The notes: generated from the letters alone by a model not told the origin. A stretch of DNA of 64,000 nucleotides from Turritopsis dohrnii (GCA_027922465.2 BQMF02000599.1:62001-126000), one strand, 5' to 3'; numbered from the stretch's first letter, positions 24,601-34,940 are shown. A program made the numbers and translations.

Positions 24601-27600
24601 TGGAGTATCTATCGGAGCTTTTCTAGTAAGGGAAGTCTTTGATTCCACCACTCTTCAATGGTCCCGAGGTGTTGACATCTGCTGTTAGTAAGGCAGAGCT
24701 CTTTGCTAAATAGTTCAGCAGGAACTCCACACTTGTTGACACTGGTGATGTTTTGCCTGATATTGCCCCCAGAACTGCCGTGGATTTGTCTGCTCTGAAC
24801 ATAACTCCCAAGATGGTTGCGGATGTTGTTAGTTCTCTGGACTCTACTAGTGGTCCGGACAAAATCCCTGTAATCGTTCTGCAAAAATGCTCGCCTGAAC
24901 TCCCTCCCATACTCTGTAGGCTATTCAGGAAGTGCATCGATGAATTTTGTTGTTGGAAGATTGCTTCTGTTGTGCCCGTTTTCAAAAACTCTGGTGAGGG
25001 ATCGAACCCTTTATGCTATTGTTCTAGTAGTCTTTTGTCTATTATAAGTAAGATCTTCGAATCATTGATCAACTCTTCCATCACCCATCATCTGGAAACT
25101 CTTCATCTGAATCTCTGATCACCAGTACGGTTCCTGTTCTGGCCATTCCACTGCTGATGCTCTGACGGTCATCTCTGAACAAGTATATCAGTCCCTCAAT
25201 GCTTGTGGTGAGACACGCGCTATTGCTCTTGACATCTCTAAGGCATTCAACAAGGTTTGGCATCGTGGCCTTCTTTACAAGTTAAAGTCTTATGGCATTT
25301 CTGGTTCACTCTTGAATCTTATTAAGGTTTTTCTTTGTGGCAGGAGTATTAAGGTAGTTCTCGATGGTCATTCATCTTCTTCTTACTCTATTAATTCAGG
25401 GTGCCTCAAGGTTCTGTTCTTGGTCCAACCCTCTTTCTCACTTTCATCTGCGACCTTCCTGATTGTATTCTCAGTAAACTTGCTATTTATGCTGACGACA
25501 CTACTCTTTGTCTCTTGAAAGGACTAAGGACTTGTTTGATAAGGTTGAAATGGCTGCTGAGTTGGAGGACAACCTTAGGACAGTAGTTGAATGGGGTCAG
25601 AAATGGTTGGTTTCCTTCAATGCTGCGAAAACTAAGCTTCTCTCTATTAATTGCTTCAGGGGCCCTGTAATTCCTTCTGTTCTTATGAACAGAAGTGAGC
25701 TTGCAGAGTCATCTCATGTTTGTCTTTTAGGTTTAACCTTCACAAAAAATTTCACATGGAATTCTTACATAGAGTCCATTCAAAATCTGTTGCTATGAAG
25801 GTTGGCTCACTTTTTCGGGTTCGTCACTTACTTTTGGCTGAATCTATCATTTACATGTTTAAGGCCACTATTCACCCTTGTGTTGAGTACTGCTGCCAAC
25901 TTTGGCAGCACTACTCTGCACATTGTCTTCATCTTCTCGATCGTATTCAGAAGCGCTTAGTTAACTTAGTTGGCCCTGATCTTTGTGCTAATCTTTGTGC
26001 CCTTCTCACATCGGAGAAATGTTGCTTCCCTGTCTCTTTTCTATAAATACTTTCATGGGCATTATTCGAATGATTTGCATCAACTGACTGTTCAAGTGCC
26101 AACATGCCATAAGAACTTTAATTCATCTATAGTTTTTTCCCTCGGAATGCTCGGCTCTGGAATTCTCTCCCTTTCTCTGCAATCTTTTAAATCTAAGGTT
26201 AACCGATACCTTGCTCTGTCTTTATAGCTCTCTGCCTAGTAGTGGCTTGCAGGGAGCAACCCATTTAAAAAAAAAATATGCTTTATTAATATTATTATAG
26301 TAGCCAATGCTTTACCTCTAACCCATAGGGACCAACAATTTCGGCTGCCATAGTTTTGATTCTCATATAACATGTGCTAGGGTGAAGATGCTGACTACAT
26401 GTCTAGAATAATAAAAAAACATTGTTTTTTATACTAATATAAACAATAATATAAAAAACACTTAAACTAAAAATAATCAATCAGTAGTGTGGTGTAAATA
26501 CTATTTTGTTGATGTGTGATGCTCCAGGGGATTTTAATAACAAACCATAACACGCTACAAACCTTATTAGTGTAATTAGACAAAAATAAATACCAATAAC
26601 AATTTTACAGTTTGTTATCAAAATCCCTTGGAGTGTCACATATATCAAGGGAAAATTTTGTTCCTTCCAACCTGAATCAGTTCAGATATTGATATTCTTG
26701 TTATCACATTGTCTTCCACCATACTGCAAAGTAGTGATTCAAGTTCAATATTGAGTGAATAATTCTACAAATTAAAATACTAACGGGTAGAAACAAAAAA
26801 GACATTTTGCTGTTATTACAAAAAAAATGCGATTGTTATTATTTTATTTCGTAAAGCAGGTTTAGTACAATGGCAGCTTTTAAGCCAATGTGACTTGAAA
26901 ATTTATTACAGTTATTTATGACAGTATGTTTGCACATTGACTTGAAATACTTGATATGGTTATCCCCAATTTGGTCAAAGAAGTGTATAGTATTGTTTAT
27001 CTTACCATAGATGACAACATTCTATATTCAGATGCAGTAAGAACAATCATTCCCAATGAATACACTAACATCTAAACACAACAACACAGGTTTATATAAC
27101 TTTTATAACAAGGATATATTCAAAAGTAAATAAACTTTGAAATATCATTTCTTTTTTACTTTTTCATCTTTCAGCTTATATCTTGGATCTTTCAAAAAAC
27201 CTTCTGGAGCAATGTATCTCCTGTCCGCCTTAACTAAAATCAGAAATTGATAAATTCACCAGTAGTTTCTTAACCTATTTTTGCTTAATTTGGAATTAAC
27301 ACCTATATACAAAACTTCCAAAAGATAACAACAACAAAATAATGATTTGTAATACAAGGTGATAGAAGATATGCAAAAGTATTAGTTTGGAGGATTCTAA
27401 CCATGTTTTGTGATGACAAATTTGATTTTTCCATTTAAACAAAGTAAGATCGTATCTGGTCTGAGTGTTAATGTTAGATGATGAACTCTGTCTTGATGTG
27501 TAGCTAAATTGAATTCAATAATAACTTTAGATTTAACATATCCATAACATTGTGAATAAACTTTTCGTAAACCATATCCCTAATAAATTCACTTTGAAGA

Positions 27601-30600
27601 TTTATAAATAAATGTCAAATTTAAAATAAAATTATACTCAATCATTTTTTTTTTTTATTACCGTAGATAGATTCACCATTAAATAAACATTACTCCTATT
27701 AAAAACACAGTGGAGAACTTAAGTTGCACCTAATTTGAAACACGGTTAAAATAAACTTACGCTTTGTTTTTGGTAACATCTTGTGCTTCAAAGTTCGAAG
27801 CTCTCTTCTTCTTGCAGTTACAAAGATTCATCGAAATTCATCGAACTTAAACTTTTTAAAAGCATTTTACATTTTTTTATGTTTTGTGCATGAGTATTTC
27901 GTTTGCTTGTTTACAAAAATGTCTTGGATTGAAACAGTTTTACTTTGTTTCTTATATTTTTTAGAAGACGTTTCTTTGATATAAAAAACATAGTTTCACG
28001 CATTGTGCATATTTCTTTTGCTTGTATCAAATAGTTTTCTGGTGGTTTTAGTTAAGCTCTGTTTACACTTTTTCAAATGAAAATTGCCATTAATTTAGGC
28101 CTAGGAGATAAACAAAGGTCGACAAAGCTTCATGGGGGTTTCAGACAAATTAATTTAGAATCTATTTCGTTTTGCACATTGCGAGTTGAAATGCTGCTAC
28201 CGTTTTGTCCCATTCCCCTTTATTTATACAAATAACTAATGTTTTTTTCACATAGTTTCAACGGGTTAAATATTGTTAACAAAATTCCTCATTTCAAATA
28301 AGAAAATACTGGACTGAATAATATGATATTAACTTTTGTGCAGTGATGTCTGGAAAACATACAGTGTGTCTACAAAAAGAACCGGCCCCTAATTTTCAAG
28401 AAGCATGTCCTATGTTTTCTGTGCTTGTTTTTTTTTCAGTTTTTATAAATAAAAGAGTAGATGGAGCTCCACTAAGCCGTGGTGAAGGCAGTCCATCTAA
28501 GAGAAGGAAAACTCTGATGTAACACCCTGAGAAAACTGTAAATCTGGAGTAAACCGTTAAAATCCGGTGAAAACCGCCAATCAATCTCTATTGCAGGTGG
28601 AGATTTGGATATTCAGGGATACAAGAATATACCCTTGCGATGGCTGTTTATCTTTATCCGTTTAGCATATGTTCCAATGATGGACTTTGGTAAGGGGATC
28701 ATGCTCTAGATAGTTGAGTACTGCCTTCGTAGTTCTGAGTAGTTGTGGGATCTTCCTACCGGCTAGCCTCGAACTCCATCTTTGTCAGTGGCTTAGTTAC
28801 AGGTAAACTCAAGTTTACTTTGTTTCTAACTAGGACACTGAATGCTGGTTTTCTTTTTCCTTTTTCTGTTTGTCTAGTTGTTGTGTGTTCTTTGTCTGCT
28901 TGTGAATTGTCGCTGTTGTGTCAAAATCTGGTCAGTCATCTCTTGGTGAGGGTACAACTCAAAAACTCAGTTACTGGTCTGAGGCCGACTGATAGTCAGG
29001 AACCCAAACTTTTTTGGTAGCGCATAAAAGAGGCTGTTCCATCAGCAGCTGTGAAATATCAAGACATTTGCTGTGCATGTCGCGCATGGAGGGTTTCCCA
29101 GCAAATGTGCCTGGTGTGCTTTGTCGAGGCACAATCAGACACAATCAGACTTTTTGCAAGTACATGTAATGTTTGTTCCTTTTATTTACTTTTTCTATTT
29201 AAACTACACTTATGCAATGGTAAATCAAAGAAAAAACACACAAAAAAAGCTTCAAAACCCAATTTGATTAACCCAGCACCACTGAACATATCTTTCACAA
29301 ATGTCCCTGGTTTTGGTACAAATTTCTCGCACATTCATGCTTTCATTTCTAAGAACTCTCCCGACATCCTTGCAATTTGTGAGACCTATCTCAATTCAAA
29401 TATTGACACAGAAAATGATTTTCTTTTTCAAGGTTATCTTCCTCTATGTCGTAAGACAATTTACCTATCACTTGTATAAGTGATCTGGAGGATCCTGATT
29501 TGTCATACATGTGCTTTCGTCTTTCGTTGCTCCATTTGACAAGCTATCTGTTCTTTCTGTTATAGACTCTATATCTGAGAGTAATGACAAGGCCCTATCA
29601 ATTCATCACAGTGCCAACATATTGTTTTTGGTGAGTTCAATGTTCATCATGAAAAATGGCTCAAATTCTCAAATGGAATCTCTCACTCAGGTATTCATAC
29701 TCTTACTTTCATAATCTCTATCTCTTCACTAGATCATTGACTTCACTACCCGTTTTCCTGATCACGACGATCAATCTCCATCTCTACTTGATTTCTTTTT
29801 AACGTCAAACCTTGATATCTGTAAAGCATTTAGTGAAGCTCCTCTGGGAAACTCTGACCATGGCGTAGTTTCTATCTTAACATCTCTTAATTGCAAAGCT
29901 GCATCTGAATCTCCTTTTCATCGCACTCTCTTCAGTTACAAACGTGGTGAATGGGATAATTTTCGAGACTTTCTTCGCGATGTCCGCTGGTCCAATGTGT
30001 TTTCAAATCCCGCTGAAAAATGTGCAGAGGAAGTCACATCTTGACTTACATCTGGTAGAAAATTTCGTGTTAAACCTCACTCCCCCTGGTTCTCACCTGC
30101 TTGTGCTGCAGCAATTGCTCACAGAGCCGTAGTATAGTGGTTATCACTCTCGTATTTCATGCGGGAGATCGGAGTTCAATTCCCCTTGGCGGCGATTCAC
30201 CATGCGCGAGTGAATGTACCATAGCGCCGGGTCGACCCATGCCATGTGAGGGAAATTGGGTAGATGATACATCGGGTGTTGCAGGAGGTCATCCAGAAGA
30301 GCACAGAACCTTGATTGGATTAGTGTCACTCATGAGAGTGTCAAATACTTCGGAGCCTCCAACCTAAGCCGTGGCCCCTCCTGGAAAGCAGATGCAGTAG
30401 CAACTGAGTGAGGCTAGCCACGTAAAACAATACCAAATAAAATAAATAAAATAATAAATATCTCCTCACAAAAAATTGGCTCTCGAGATTTTTGGCACAT
30501 CATTAAAAGTGTTACCAGCAATAAAAAAGTCATCCATTCCTCCCATTTTCAATGGTCCAGAAGTTTTATCATCATCTAAGGATAAAGCTGGACTCTTCTC

Positions 30601-33229
30601 TAATATTTTCAGTACTAACTCTACTCTTGATAACTCTGGTCATGCTGTTCCTGAATTTCCCTTGAGGACTAACACTGGATAGCTGTATAACACCAGTTAA
30701 AATATCTTCCATCATTTCAAATCTTTATGCTTCTAAGGCTACTGGCCTTGATGGAATTCCTGTCATCCTGTTTCAAAAATGTGCACCTGAATTATCACCT
30801 GTACTTTCCCTTTCTTTCTCTGTAACAAATGCATGGCTGAATCTTAATTTCCTTCATCTTAGAAGTTTGATTCTGTAATTCCAGTCTTTAAGAATTGTAG
30901 TGATCGATCTAATCCATGAAATTACAGACCAATTAATCTCCTACCAGCTATGAGTAAAATTGTTGAGGCCCTCATCAAGAATGCTCTTGTTAATCACCTT
31001 GAATCCAATAATCTCTTCTCAGATTCTCAATATGGCTTTCGCTCCCAACTGCTGACCTCCTTACAGTGATAACTGATAAAATCTACACTGCATTAGATAA
31101 ATCTGGGGAGGCAAGAGCTGTTGCTCTTGACATATCCAAGGCTTTTGATAAAGTCTTTTCAAAAAGCTTTTTGCATATGGAGTTAAGGGTCCCCATTATG
31201 AGATCATTCGTTCCTTCCTTGGTAATCGTAGGCTTAAGGTTGTTTTAGATGGGCAATCATCATCGACACATTCCATCAATGCAGGAGTTCCCCAAGGTTC
31301 TGTCCTTGGGCCAACCCTTTTCATCAATGATCTGCCTGATGACATTATTTCCAAGCTTGCCATACATACTGATGATTCAACCATCTATTCCTGTATTCCA
31401 AAATCAGATTTGTTTCGCCAGGTAGAAATGGCAGGCGAAATTGAGCTTGATCCTGGTGTTCCTGAGGCAATTGCTAAGTCAGCCTCAACAAAGGTGGGCT
31501 CCCTTCTTCGTGCAAGAGCCTATCTCAGCCCTGATTCCATTCTTTACCTCTATAAATCTACTATTTGGCCTTGTATTGAGCATTGCTGCCATATTTGGGG
31601 TGGTGCGCCCTCTCAGACTCTCTTAATCTTTTAGATCGTATTTAGAATCGCATCTGTAAGTCTATTGGTGATAAACTTGACACACTCTCCCATCGCAGAT
31701 CTGTGGCTTCTTTTTGCCTCTTTTTTAAATTACTTTTACGGAAAATGTTCAACTGAGCTCTCTTCTCTCATCCCTGCATTAAAAACTTTCAAGCGAAACA
31801 CAAGATATTCATCTAATTACCATCTAATTACACTGTCAACATCCCAAAGTCAACTAAAACTTTTTACCAACAAAGTTTCATTCCTCGCTCCTCCACTCTC
31901 TGGAATTCTTTACCACAGTCTGTTTTTCCTTCTTATTATAATCTTCAACACTTTTAATGCAATGTTCATCGTCACCTTTCTTCCTTGTATATACCTCAAT
32001 ACACATTAGTGGTTTTTAACCTTGAATTGAGCGATTAAAAGAATTTTTTTTGTTCTTTCTAAATAGATGACCATTTTAATAGAAAATATATTTTTAGGGA
32101 AATATAATTAATTTTACCATGAAACCACACAATTAAATCAATAACGATCAATTAATGCTTGCTTGAATAGGAGTTAAATGACCTTGACAGGTGTGATCAG
32201 GTGTGAACTCATGATATGGACCATGAAAACTGAGCAAAAGAAACATATGGGAGTCTTGCAGTACAACCAACCATTACTGAGATATTGTGGATCAAAATTT
32301 TAATGACATGACAGTGCTGTCACCAAAAATGTTTGCCCCAATTTTTTGGTATTAGTTCTTGAGATGTCATCCCAAAAACATTCCATTCAATTTGGGATTC
32401 AATGCAATGGTTCCTCACTAATAAAAAGGCTCTAAGGTTGAATCAAATTCTTCTATTAACTCAAATAAAATACTACTTAATCAAATCAATCACTCTCTTA
32501 AACAAAAGTGGGGCATTTACAAATACAGTACATCTATGTATATAGATGCTTATTGGCCTACGTTACAGCTTCCTGTATTGTCAGAAGCATCTATACCAGC
32601 AATCATCAAATATTCTGTTAGTGTGTTTTGAATTCTCCCTAGCCTTGTGCCTTGTGGTAGAGTGCTCGCTTCCTGTTCGGGAGGTCGCGGGTTCAATCCT
32701 CGACCGAGTCATGCCAGCGACTATAACAGTGTGAATCAATCCTCTCTGCTTAGCACTCAGCAAAAGAGTAGGAATGATGTCTAGGGTGGTTGTCTAGTTG
32801 AGCGGTTCCTGTCATTACAGCTTCCGTAGCCCAAATGGGGGCTTTAAATGCTCTAGGACCTCCTTCGCAGGACCCTCATTGATAACAGTACCTTACGGAA
32901 CTGAAGAGGCTATCCTGGGTAAACATTCGTAAATAAAATAAAAAAATAAAAATAATTGTTATTTTCCTTAATCTTTTGGTTACCATGGTTAATAATACTA
33001 CAATACTCAATATTTCAAATTTATTTATTTACTTGGGACATAAAGCTTCAGAAATATGCTGAATAACATCATCAAATATATATATATATATACCTTTAGA
33101 TAGAATACTTTTTAATGCCAATCCACCTTCTAGTAGAATACTCCACAATTCATCTTCACTAAGTGGTTCATCCCTGACTTCCAACACTTCCTGGAGCGTA
33201 GCTTGATCATAGGGTAAAGTAGGCATCAT
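3626..33229 (-). CDS. PTPN13: tyrosine-protein phosphatase non-receptor type 13 (PTPN13/PTP-BAS) orthologue, complete, 45 coding exons
   Basis: This is a large submembrane scaffold phosphatase. In vertebrates it links membrane and cytoskeletal partners through KIND, FERM and PDZ modules to a C-terminal tyrosine phosphatase. Here ATG 33229 and stop TAG 3628-3626 enclose 45 phase-consistent exons totalling 7134 coding bases, about 2377 residues (human about 2485). Order and approximate residues: KIND 1-186, FERM 455-800, PDZ1 840-925, PDZ2 1105-1190, PDZ3 1223-1310, PDZ4 1510-1610, PDZ5 1700-1786, PTP 2075-2377. The whole human domain order is kept. Introns range from under 100 bp to 5.6 kb, and the largest carry retrotransposons in the opposite orientation. 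The catalytic loop is unusual (see the PTP entry). Exons are listed by domain in the following entries. Confidence 0.95.
6569..7172. mobile_element. 604-bp non-autonomous DNA transposon (family of two copies), in a PTPN13 intron
   Basis: Perfect 24-bp terminal inverted repeats begin TTACACGCTTTTTTTTATAA at 6569 and close with the complement ending at 7172. Subterminal sequence is rich in TTCTTAT repeats in both orientations. There is no coding capacity. A related copy lies at 54667-55180. Confidence 0.85.
9750..12867 (-). CDS. PTPN13: PTPN13 exons 30-33: linker, PDZ domains 4 and 5
   Basis: Exons: 12867-12198, 11665-11254, 10621-10454, 9841-9750. Exon 30 holds about 170 residues of acidic linker and then the divergent PDZ4 start; exon 31 finishes it (FQPGLVIKSINGHSVQSFTP). 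A serine-rich linker follows. PDZ5 is GLGITLGTT, YVYIKRIVPGSVAEENRQL, TGDKIISVNGQNVEDLLQ. PDZ4 lacks a canonical GLGF-type loop and may bind atypically. Confidence 0.9.
11835..12166 (-). mobile_element. tRNA-derived SINE, family A, in a PTPN13 intron
   Basis: Read on the minus strand it aligns along its length with the SINE at 30124-30464. Shared blocks include GGTTGACCCATGCCATGT, GTTGCAGGAGGTC, AGTGTCAAATACTTCGG and GCAACTGAG. The tRNA-like head (TGAAGTGGTTAT for box A, GGTTTAATTC for box B) is at 12166, and the AT-rich tail is near 11835. It sits about 30 bp downstream of the donor of exon 30. Confidence 0.8.
12940..14745 (-). CDS. PTPN13: PTPN13 exons 25-29: acidic linker, PDZ domains 2 and 3
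   Basis: Exons: 14745-14575, 14494-14076, 13962-13813, 13515-13287, 13212-12940. An acidic, low-complexity linker of about 180 residues precedes PDZ2 (IELRKKNGSFGLSIIGG, then GGIYVKSMHADGAARESGRI, GDRILSANG). PDZ3 begins IFEVDIIKGDDGIGLSLVGG and continues IKKMFPGQPIQKSGKFQVGD, closely matching human PDZ3 (VKKLFPGQPAAESGKIDVGD). The two domains are separated by only about 30 residues. Confidence 0.93.
14842..15343 (-). CDS. PTPN13: PTPN13 exons 23-24: PDZ domain 1
   Basis: Exons: 15343-15134 and 14952-14842. The carboxylate-binding loop region reads EGLGITIVGGEDS, followed by GIFIKDIKPGSVCARDGRLN, then GDKILSVNG and a helix ETVYHEEAVDLLRKAG. This is a complete PDZ fold of about 85 residues, expected to bind C-terminal peptides. 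The intron falls in the GDxIL strand, a common PDZ position. Confidence 0.93.
15422..19886 (-). CDS. PTPN13: PTPN13 exons 10-22: FERM domain
   Basis: Exons: 19886-19793, 19085-19017, 18937-18854, 18766-18676, 18543-18473, 18397-18321, 17475-17289, 17150-16995, 16377-16312, 16237-16169, 16065-15989, 15720-15626, 15469-15422. Diagnostic matches to human: GPEFV in exon 11, HVFVDLDSKLTKYAPTGWKD in exon 14 (human YFFVDPDLKLTKVAPEGWKE), YYLQLRQDI and ALQAEYG..KPEYH in exon 16, LPEYGVIFHKV in exon 17. FERM domains bind phosphoinositides and membrane-protein tails, placing the enzyme beneath the plasma membrane. Exon 21 ends the C-lobe helix (LFKMCQSFHRFQIFNQSRN). Confidence 0.95.
21763..22916 (-). 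CDS. PTPN13: PTPN13 exons 7-9: KIND-FERM linker
   Basis: Exons: 22916-22763, 22396-22001, 21925-21763. They encode about 240 residues of low-complexity, serine-, lysine- and proline-rich linker without recognised domains, as in vertebrate PTPN13. Phases join cleanly (1-1, 1-1, 2). A possible 30-base alternative microexon lies at 22593-22564. It is phase-neutral (1 in, 1 out) but has a poor donor, so I left it out. Confidence 0.85.
23011..26278 (+). pseudogene. non-LTR retrotransposon copy 1 (CR1/L2-like), frameshifted, antisense in a PTPN13 intron
   Basis: A GC-richer leader (23011-23420) precedes endonuclease-type sequence (SPDILAVYETNLNPS; GDFNIHHADWL; GNSDHSAV, about 23550-24170). Reverse transcriptase follows at about 24750-25520: SGPDKIPVIVLQKCSPELP, ALDISKAFNKVWHRGLLYKL, PQGSVLGP and YADDTTL. 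The C-terminal region ends at about 26227. The 3' end has TAGTGGCTT and an A-run near 26278. The reading frame breaks several times (for example near 24040, 25120 and 25400), so the copy is dead. APE endonuclease plus this RT type places it in the CR1/L2/Rex group; the exact clade is not decided here. Confidence 0.88.
26316..33229 (-). CDS. PTPN13: PTPN13 exons 1-6: KIND domain
   Basis: Exons: 33229-33094, 27503-27402, 27233-27160, 27071-27006, 26764-26672, 26402-26316. Exon 1 (LQEVLEVRDEPLSEDELWSI) matches the human N-terminus (LAEALEVRGGPLQEEEIWAV). Exon 2 carries LRPDTILLCLNGKIKF, equivalent to human SPWSLLLLPSGSVSF. Exon 3 has ADRRYIAPEGF, the relic of the kinase APE motif. Exon 4 has VYSLGM, matching IYSLGMTLYW, and exons 5-6 hold the terminal helices. 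KIND is a non-catalytic kinase C-lobe fold used for protein binding. The first intron is 5.6 kb and contains a LINE, two SINE insertions and another dispersed repeat. A second methionine follows the first directly at 33226. Confidence 0.92.
26515..26640. mobile_element. 126-bp MITE in a PTPN13 intron
   Basis: The ends are inverted repeats of about 30 bp: TGTGATGCTCCAGGGGATTT at the left and the near-complement ATCCCTTGGAGTGTCACA at the right. The centre is short and AT-rich. It lies between exons 5 and 6. Confidence 0.7.
28585..32041 (+). pseudogene. non-LTR retrotransposon copy 2 (CR1/L2-like), degenerate, interrupted by a SINE, antisense in PTPN13 intron 1
   Basis: This is related to copy 1: NSPDILAICETYLNSNI (about 29340-29410), LGNSDHGVVSIL (about 29850), VILFQKCAPELSPVL (about 30765), ALDISKAFDKV (about 31120) and VPQGSVLGPTLF (about 31290). 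The polymerase box reads HTDD where copy 1 has YADD. Many frameshifts and at least one deletion are present after 31400. It ends near 32041 with the same TAGTGG 3' motif as copy 1. The 5' boundary is uncertain; the GC-richer leader may start near 28585. A SINE splits it at 30124-30464. Confidence 0.82.
30124..30464 (+). mobile_element. tRNA-derived SINE, family A, inserted in LINE copy 2
   Basis: The head has box A (TAGTATAGTGGTTA) and box B (GAGTTCAATTCC) spaced as in a tRNA. The stem-loop around ATTTCAT would give a tRNA-Glu-like anticodon. The body shares blocks with the copy at 11835-12166, and the tail is AATAAATAAAATAAT-rich. A 6-bp repeat CTCACA flanks it (30118-30123 and 30465-30470), consistent with a target-site duplication. 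LINE coding sequence continues on both sides. Confidence 0.88.
32643..32945 (+). mobile_element. tRNA-derived SINE, family B, in PTPN13 intron 1
   Basis: The head TGTGGTAGAGTGCTCGC with box B GGGTTCAATCC is followed by a body containing CATGCCAGCGACT, AGGAATGATGTCTA, GCTTCCGTAGCCCAAATGGG and ACAGTACCTTA. The tail is A+T rich. The same body recurs at 34507-34940. Confidence 0.85.
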
Positions 33230-33958
33230 GACATGACTTTCTCTCTTCTTGACTTTTCATATAATTTGATAACATGGTTCTCAAGGTGCTAGCTATTCAT
33301 TAAAATAAAAATTAAAAATTCATAAAAATTTATTCATAATTATTTTTTAAAAGCACCTTAATGATGCAGTTAAATATATCATTTGAATGTAATTCTATGA
33401 TTAATACTAGCGTGTAATCATGATAAGACAAAACCTTAACCAGACTTTCTAACTATTTTATTCGGATCATCGGGACGTTGTTAAGGAATTTTGACTGGGG
33501 ACTACTGACTAACGCTTTTTTATTTTCAAAACCAAAATTAAAGATTTCAAAACACTAAAATGGATATCCGAACTCTAAAAGTTGAGAACACGACTCCTTC
33601 AATACTTAATAGAAACCTTGCTAAATCAATATAATTTTTTCCTTTAAACCTTCCACATCTTTCCACAGCCATGATTTGTGATCTTTTTGTTTACAAGCAG
33701 GGCAATCACGGCTACCATTTTTTAACTTGGACATTTTCGAAAATCTGTAGTTGTTAAAACTGACCAATCATTTTACTTCGATTTCAAACAGGCCAATAAA
33801 AATGGACTACCAGCTACTTCACATTTGCACATTATCTCATTTCAAAGAAATGAACACAGTGGGGGAAGCAAAAATAGTTCTGAGAAATCAAATCGTTCTC
33901 GCCCTCCACCGCATCACATTGAACTTTTGAATTGCTTGAGGATTCTAAGCCTAAGCAT
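33230..33958. other. PTPN13 5' flank, no gene seen
   Basis: AT-rich sequence upstream of the PTPN13 start codon, presumably its promoter and 5' UTR. I see no recognisable core elements and no supported coding frame. Confidence 0.5.
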
Positions 33959-34184
33959 AGTTAATAGACCTTTCCCGAGTTTATTTTTTATCACACTCCG
34001 CCTCGTTTTCAATTGCGTTACTATGACAACCGAATCTCTTGTGCTCAATCATTAACACTATCACAATTATTACACTTATTGCACATTACTGAAATGAGTC
34101 CCGTGACATTTCGTTACCATATTAACCATTGCGAAAACGAGGCGGAGCTTGATAAAAAATAAACTCGGGAAATGCCTATTAACT
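33959..34184. mobile_element. 226-bp MITE
   Basis: Inverted ends run AGTTAATAGACCTTTCCCGA inward from 33959 and its near-complement outward to 34184. The inner continuation GTTTATTTTTTATCA and CTCCGCCTCGTTTTC is also mirrored, giving arms of about 60 bp. The centre is short and non-coding. Confidence 0.75.
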
Positions 34185-34506
34185 AAGGTAAAGGTGACAA
34201 TAAAAATGCTTTCCTCGATGGCATTATGTTTTTATTTATATCTTTTATGGAATGTTGACCAACATAATAAATTCAATATTTATAAATGATTTTGATTTCC
34301 GCATCATGGTAAGAGCCAACACCATATCCAGCAAAAAAGGCATTCTTATCATGAAAACCCGAAAATAGGGAAATATTTAAAGTTCCTATACGATTATAGA
34401 AGTGTCAGTTGCAGAAATGGCTGAATTTTTAAAATCGAGCTGAGTTCGCCGTTCCCAGATTGAAATCAAGTATCACAATGTAATGCAATAACCGAAATTT
34501 ACTGAC

Positions 34507-34940
34507 TGCTACCTGTGGTGGAGTGCACGTTTCCTGTTCGGGCGGTCGCGGATTCAATCCCCGACCGAGTCATGCCAGCGACTGTAGTGTGAATCACTCT
34601 TTCTCTCTCTGCTTGGCAAGAGCAAGAGAATAGGAATGATGTCTAAGGATGGTTATCTAAAGTCTGTTCAAAAAATATGTGGACTAATTTCAGTTACCAT
34701 GTGGAAACCAGATTTAGCAAATTACATCAATTCCCTTGAGCCTGGTTTTTATATAGAAGCTGAAATCAGTCCACATATTTTTTGAACAGACTTTAGATGA
34801 GCGGTTCTTGTCATTACAGCTTCCGTAGCCCAAATGGGGCTTTAAATGCTCTAGGACTTCGCAGGACCCTTATTGATAACAGTACCTTAAGGAACTGAAG
34901 ACGCTATCCTTGCGTAAGCAATCGTAAAACTAAAGAAAAC
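34507..34940 (+). mobile_element. tRNA-derived SINE, family B, interrupted by a MITE
   Basis: Head GTGGTGGAGTGCACG, box B GGATTCAATCC and the same body blocks as the copy at 32643-32945. The body is split at a TA dinucleotide by a 134-bp inverted-repeat element (34660-34793). After that element the SINE resumes with GATGAGCGGTTCTTGTCATT. Confidence 0.85.
34660..34793. mobile_element. 134-bp Tc1/mariner-type MITE nested in a SINE
   Basis: 34-bp terminal inverted repeats with one mismatch start AAGTCTGTTCAAAAAATATG and are flanked by TA on both sides (34658-34659 and 34794-34795). Comparison with the uninterrupted SINE at 32643-32945 shows the empty site. There is no coding capacity. Confidence 0.92.

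Noticed and set aside
24313..25118. Host genes in the open frames of the retrotransposon copies
   Set aside because: The frames are fragments of endonuclease and reverse transcriptase broken by shifts; minus-strand frames there are shadows.
27160..27860. A separate small four-exon gene starting MNLCNCKKKR, joined to the exons at 27503 and 27233, at first compared with mitochondrial ribosomal protein bL27
   Set aside because: The phases could be made to fit, but the exons clearly encode the KIND domain of PTPN13 once joined to the exon at 33229. The upstream ATG is chance and the bL27 likeness is weak.
30124..30192. Functional tRNA gene
   Set aside because: Boxes A and B are present but the acceptor stem does not pair. 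It is the head of a SINE flanked by a target duplication.
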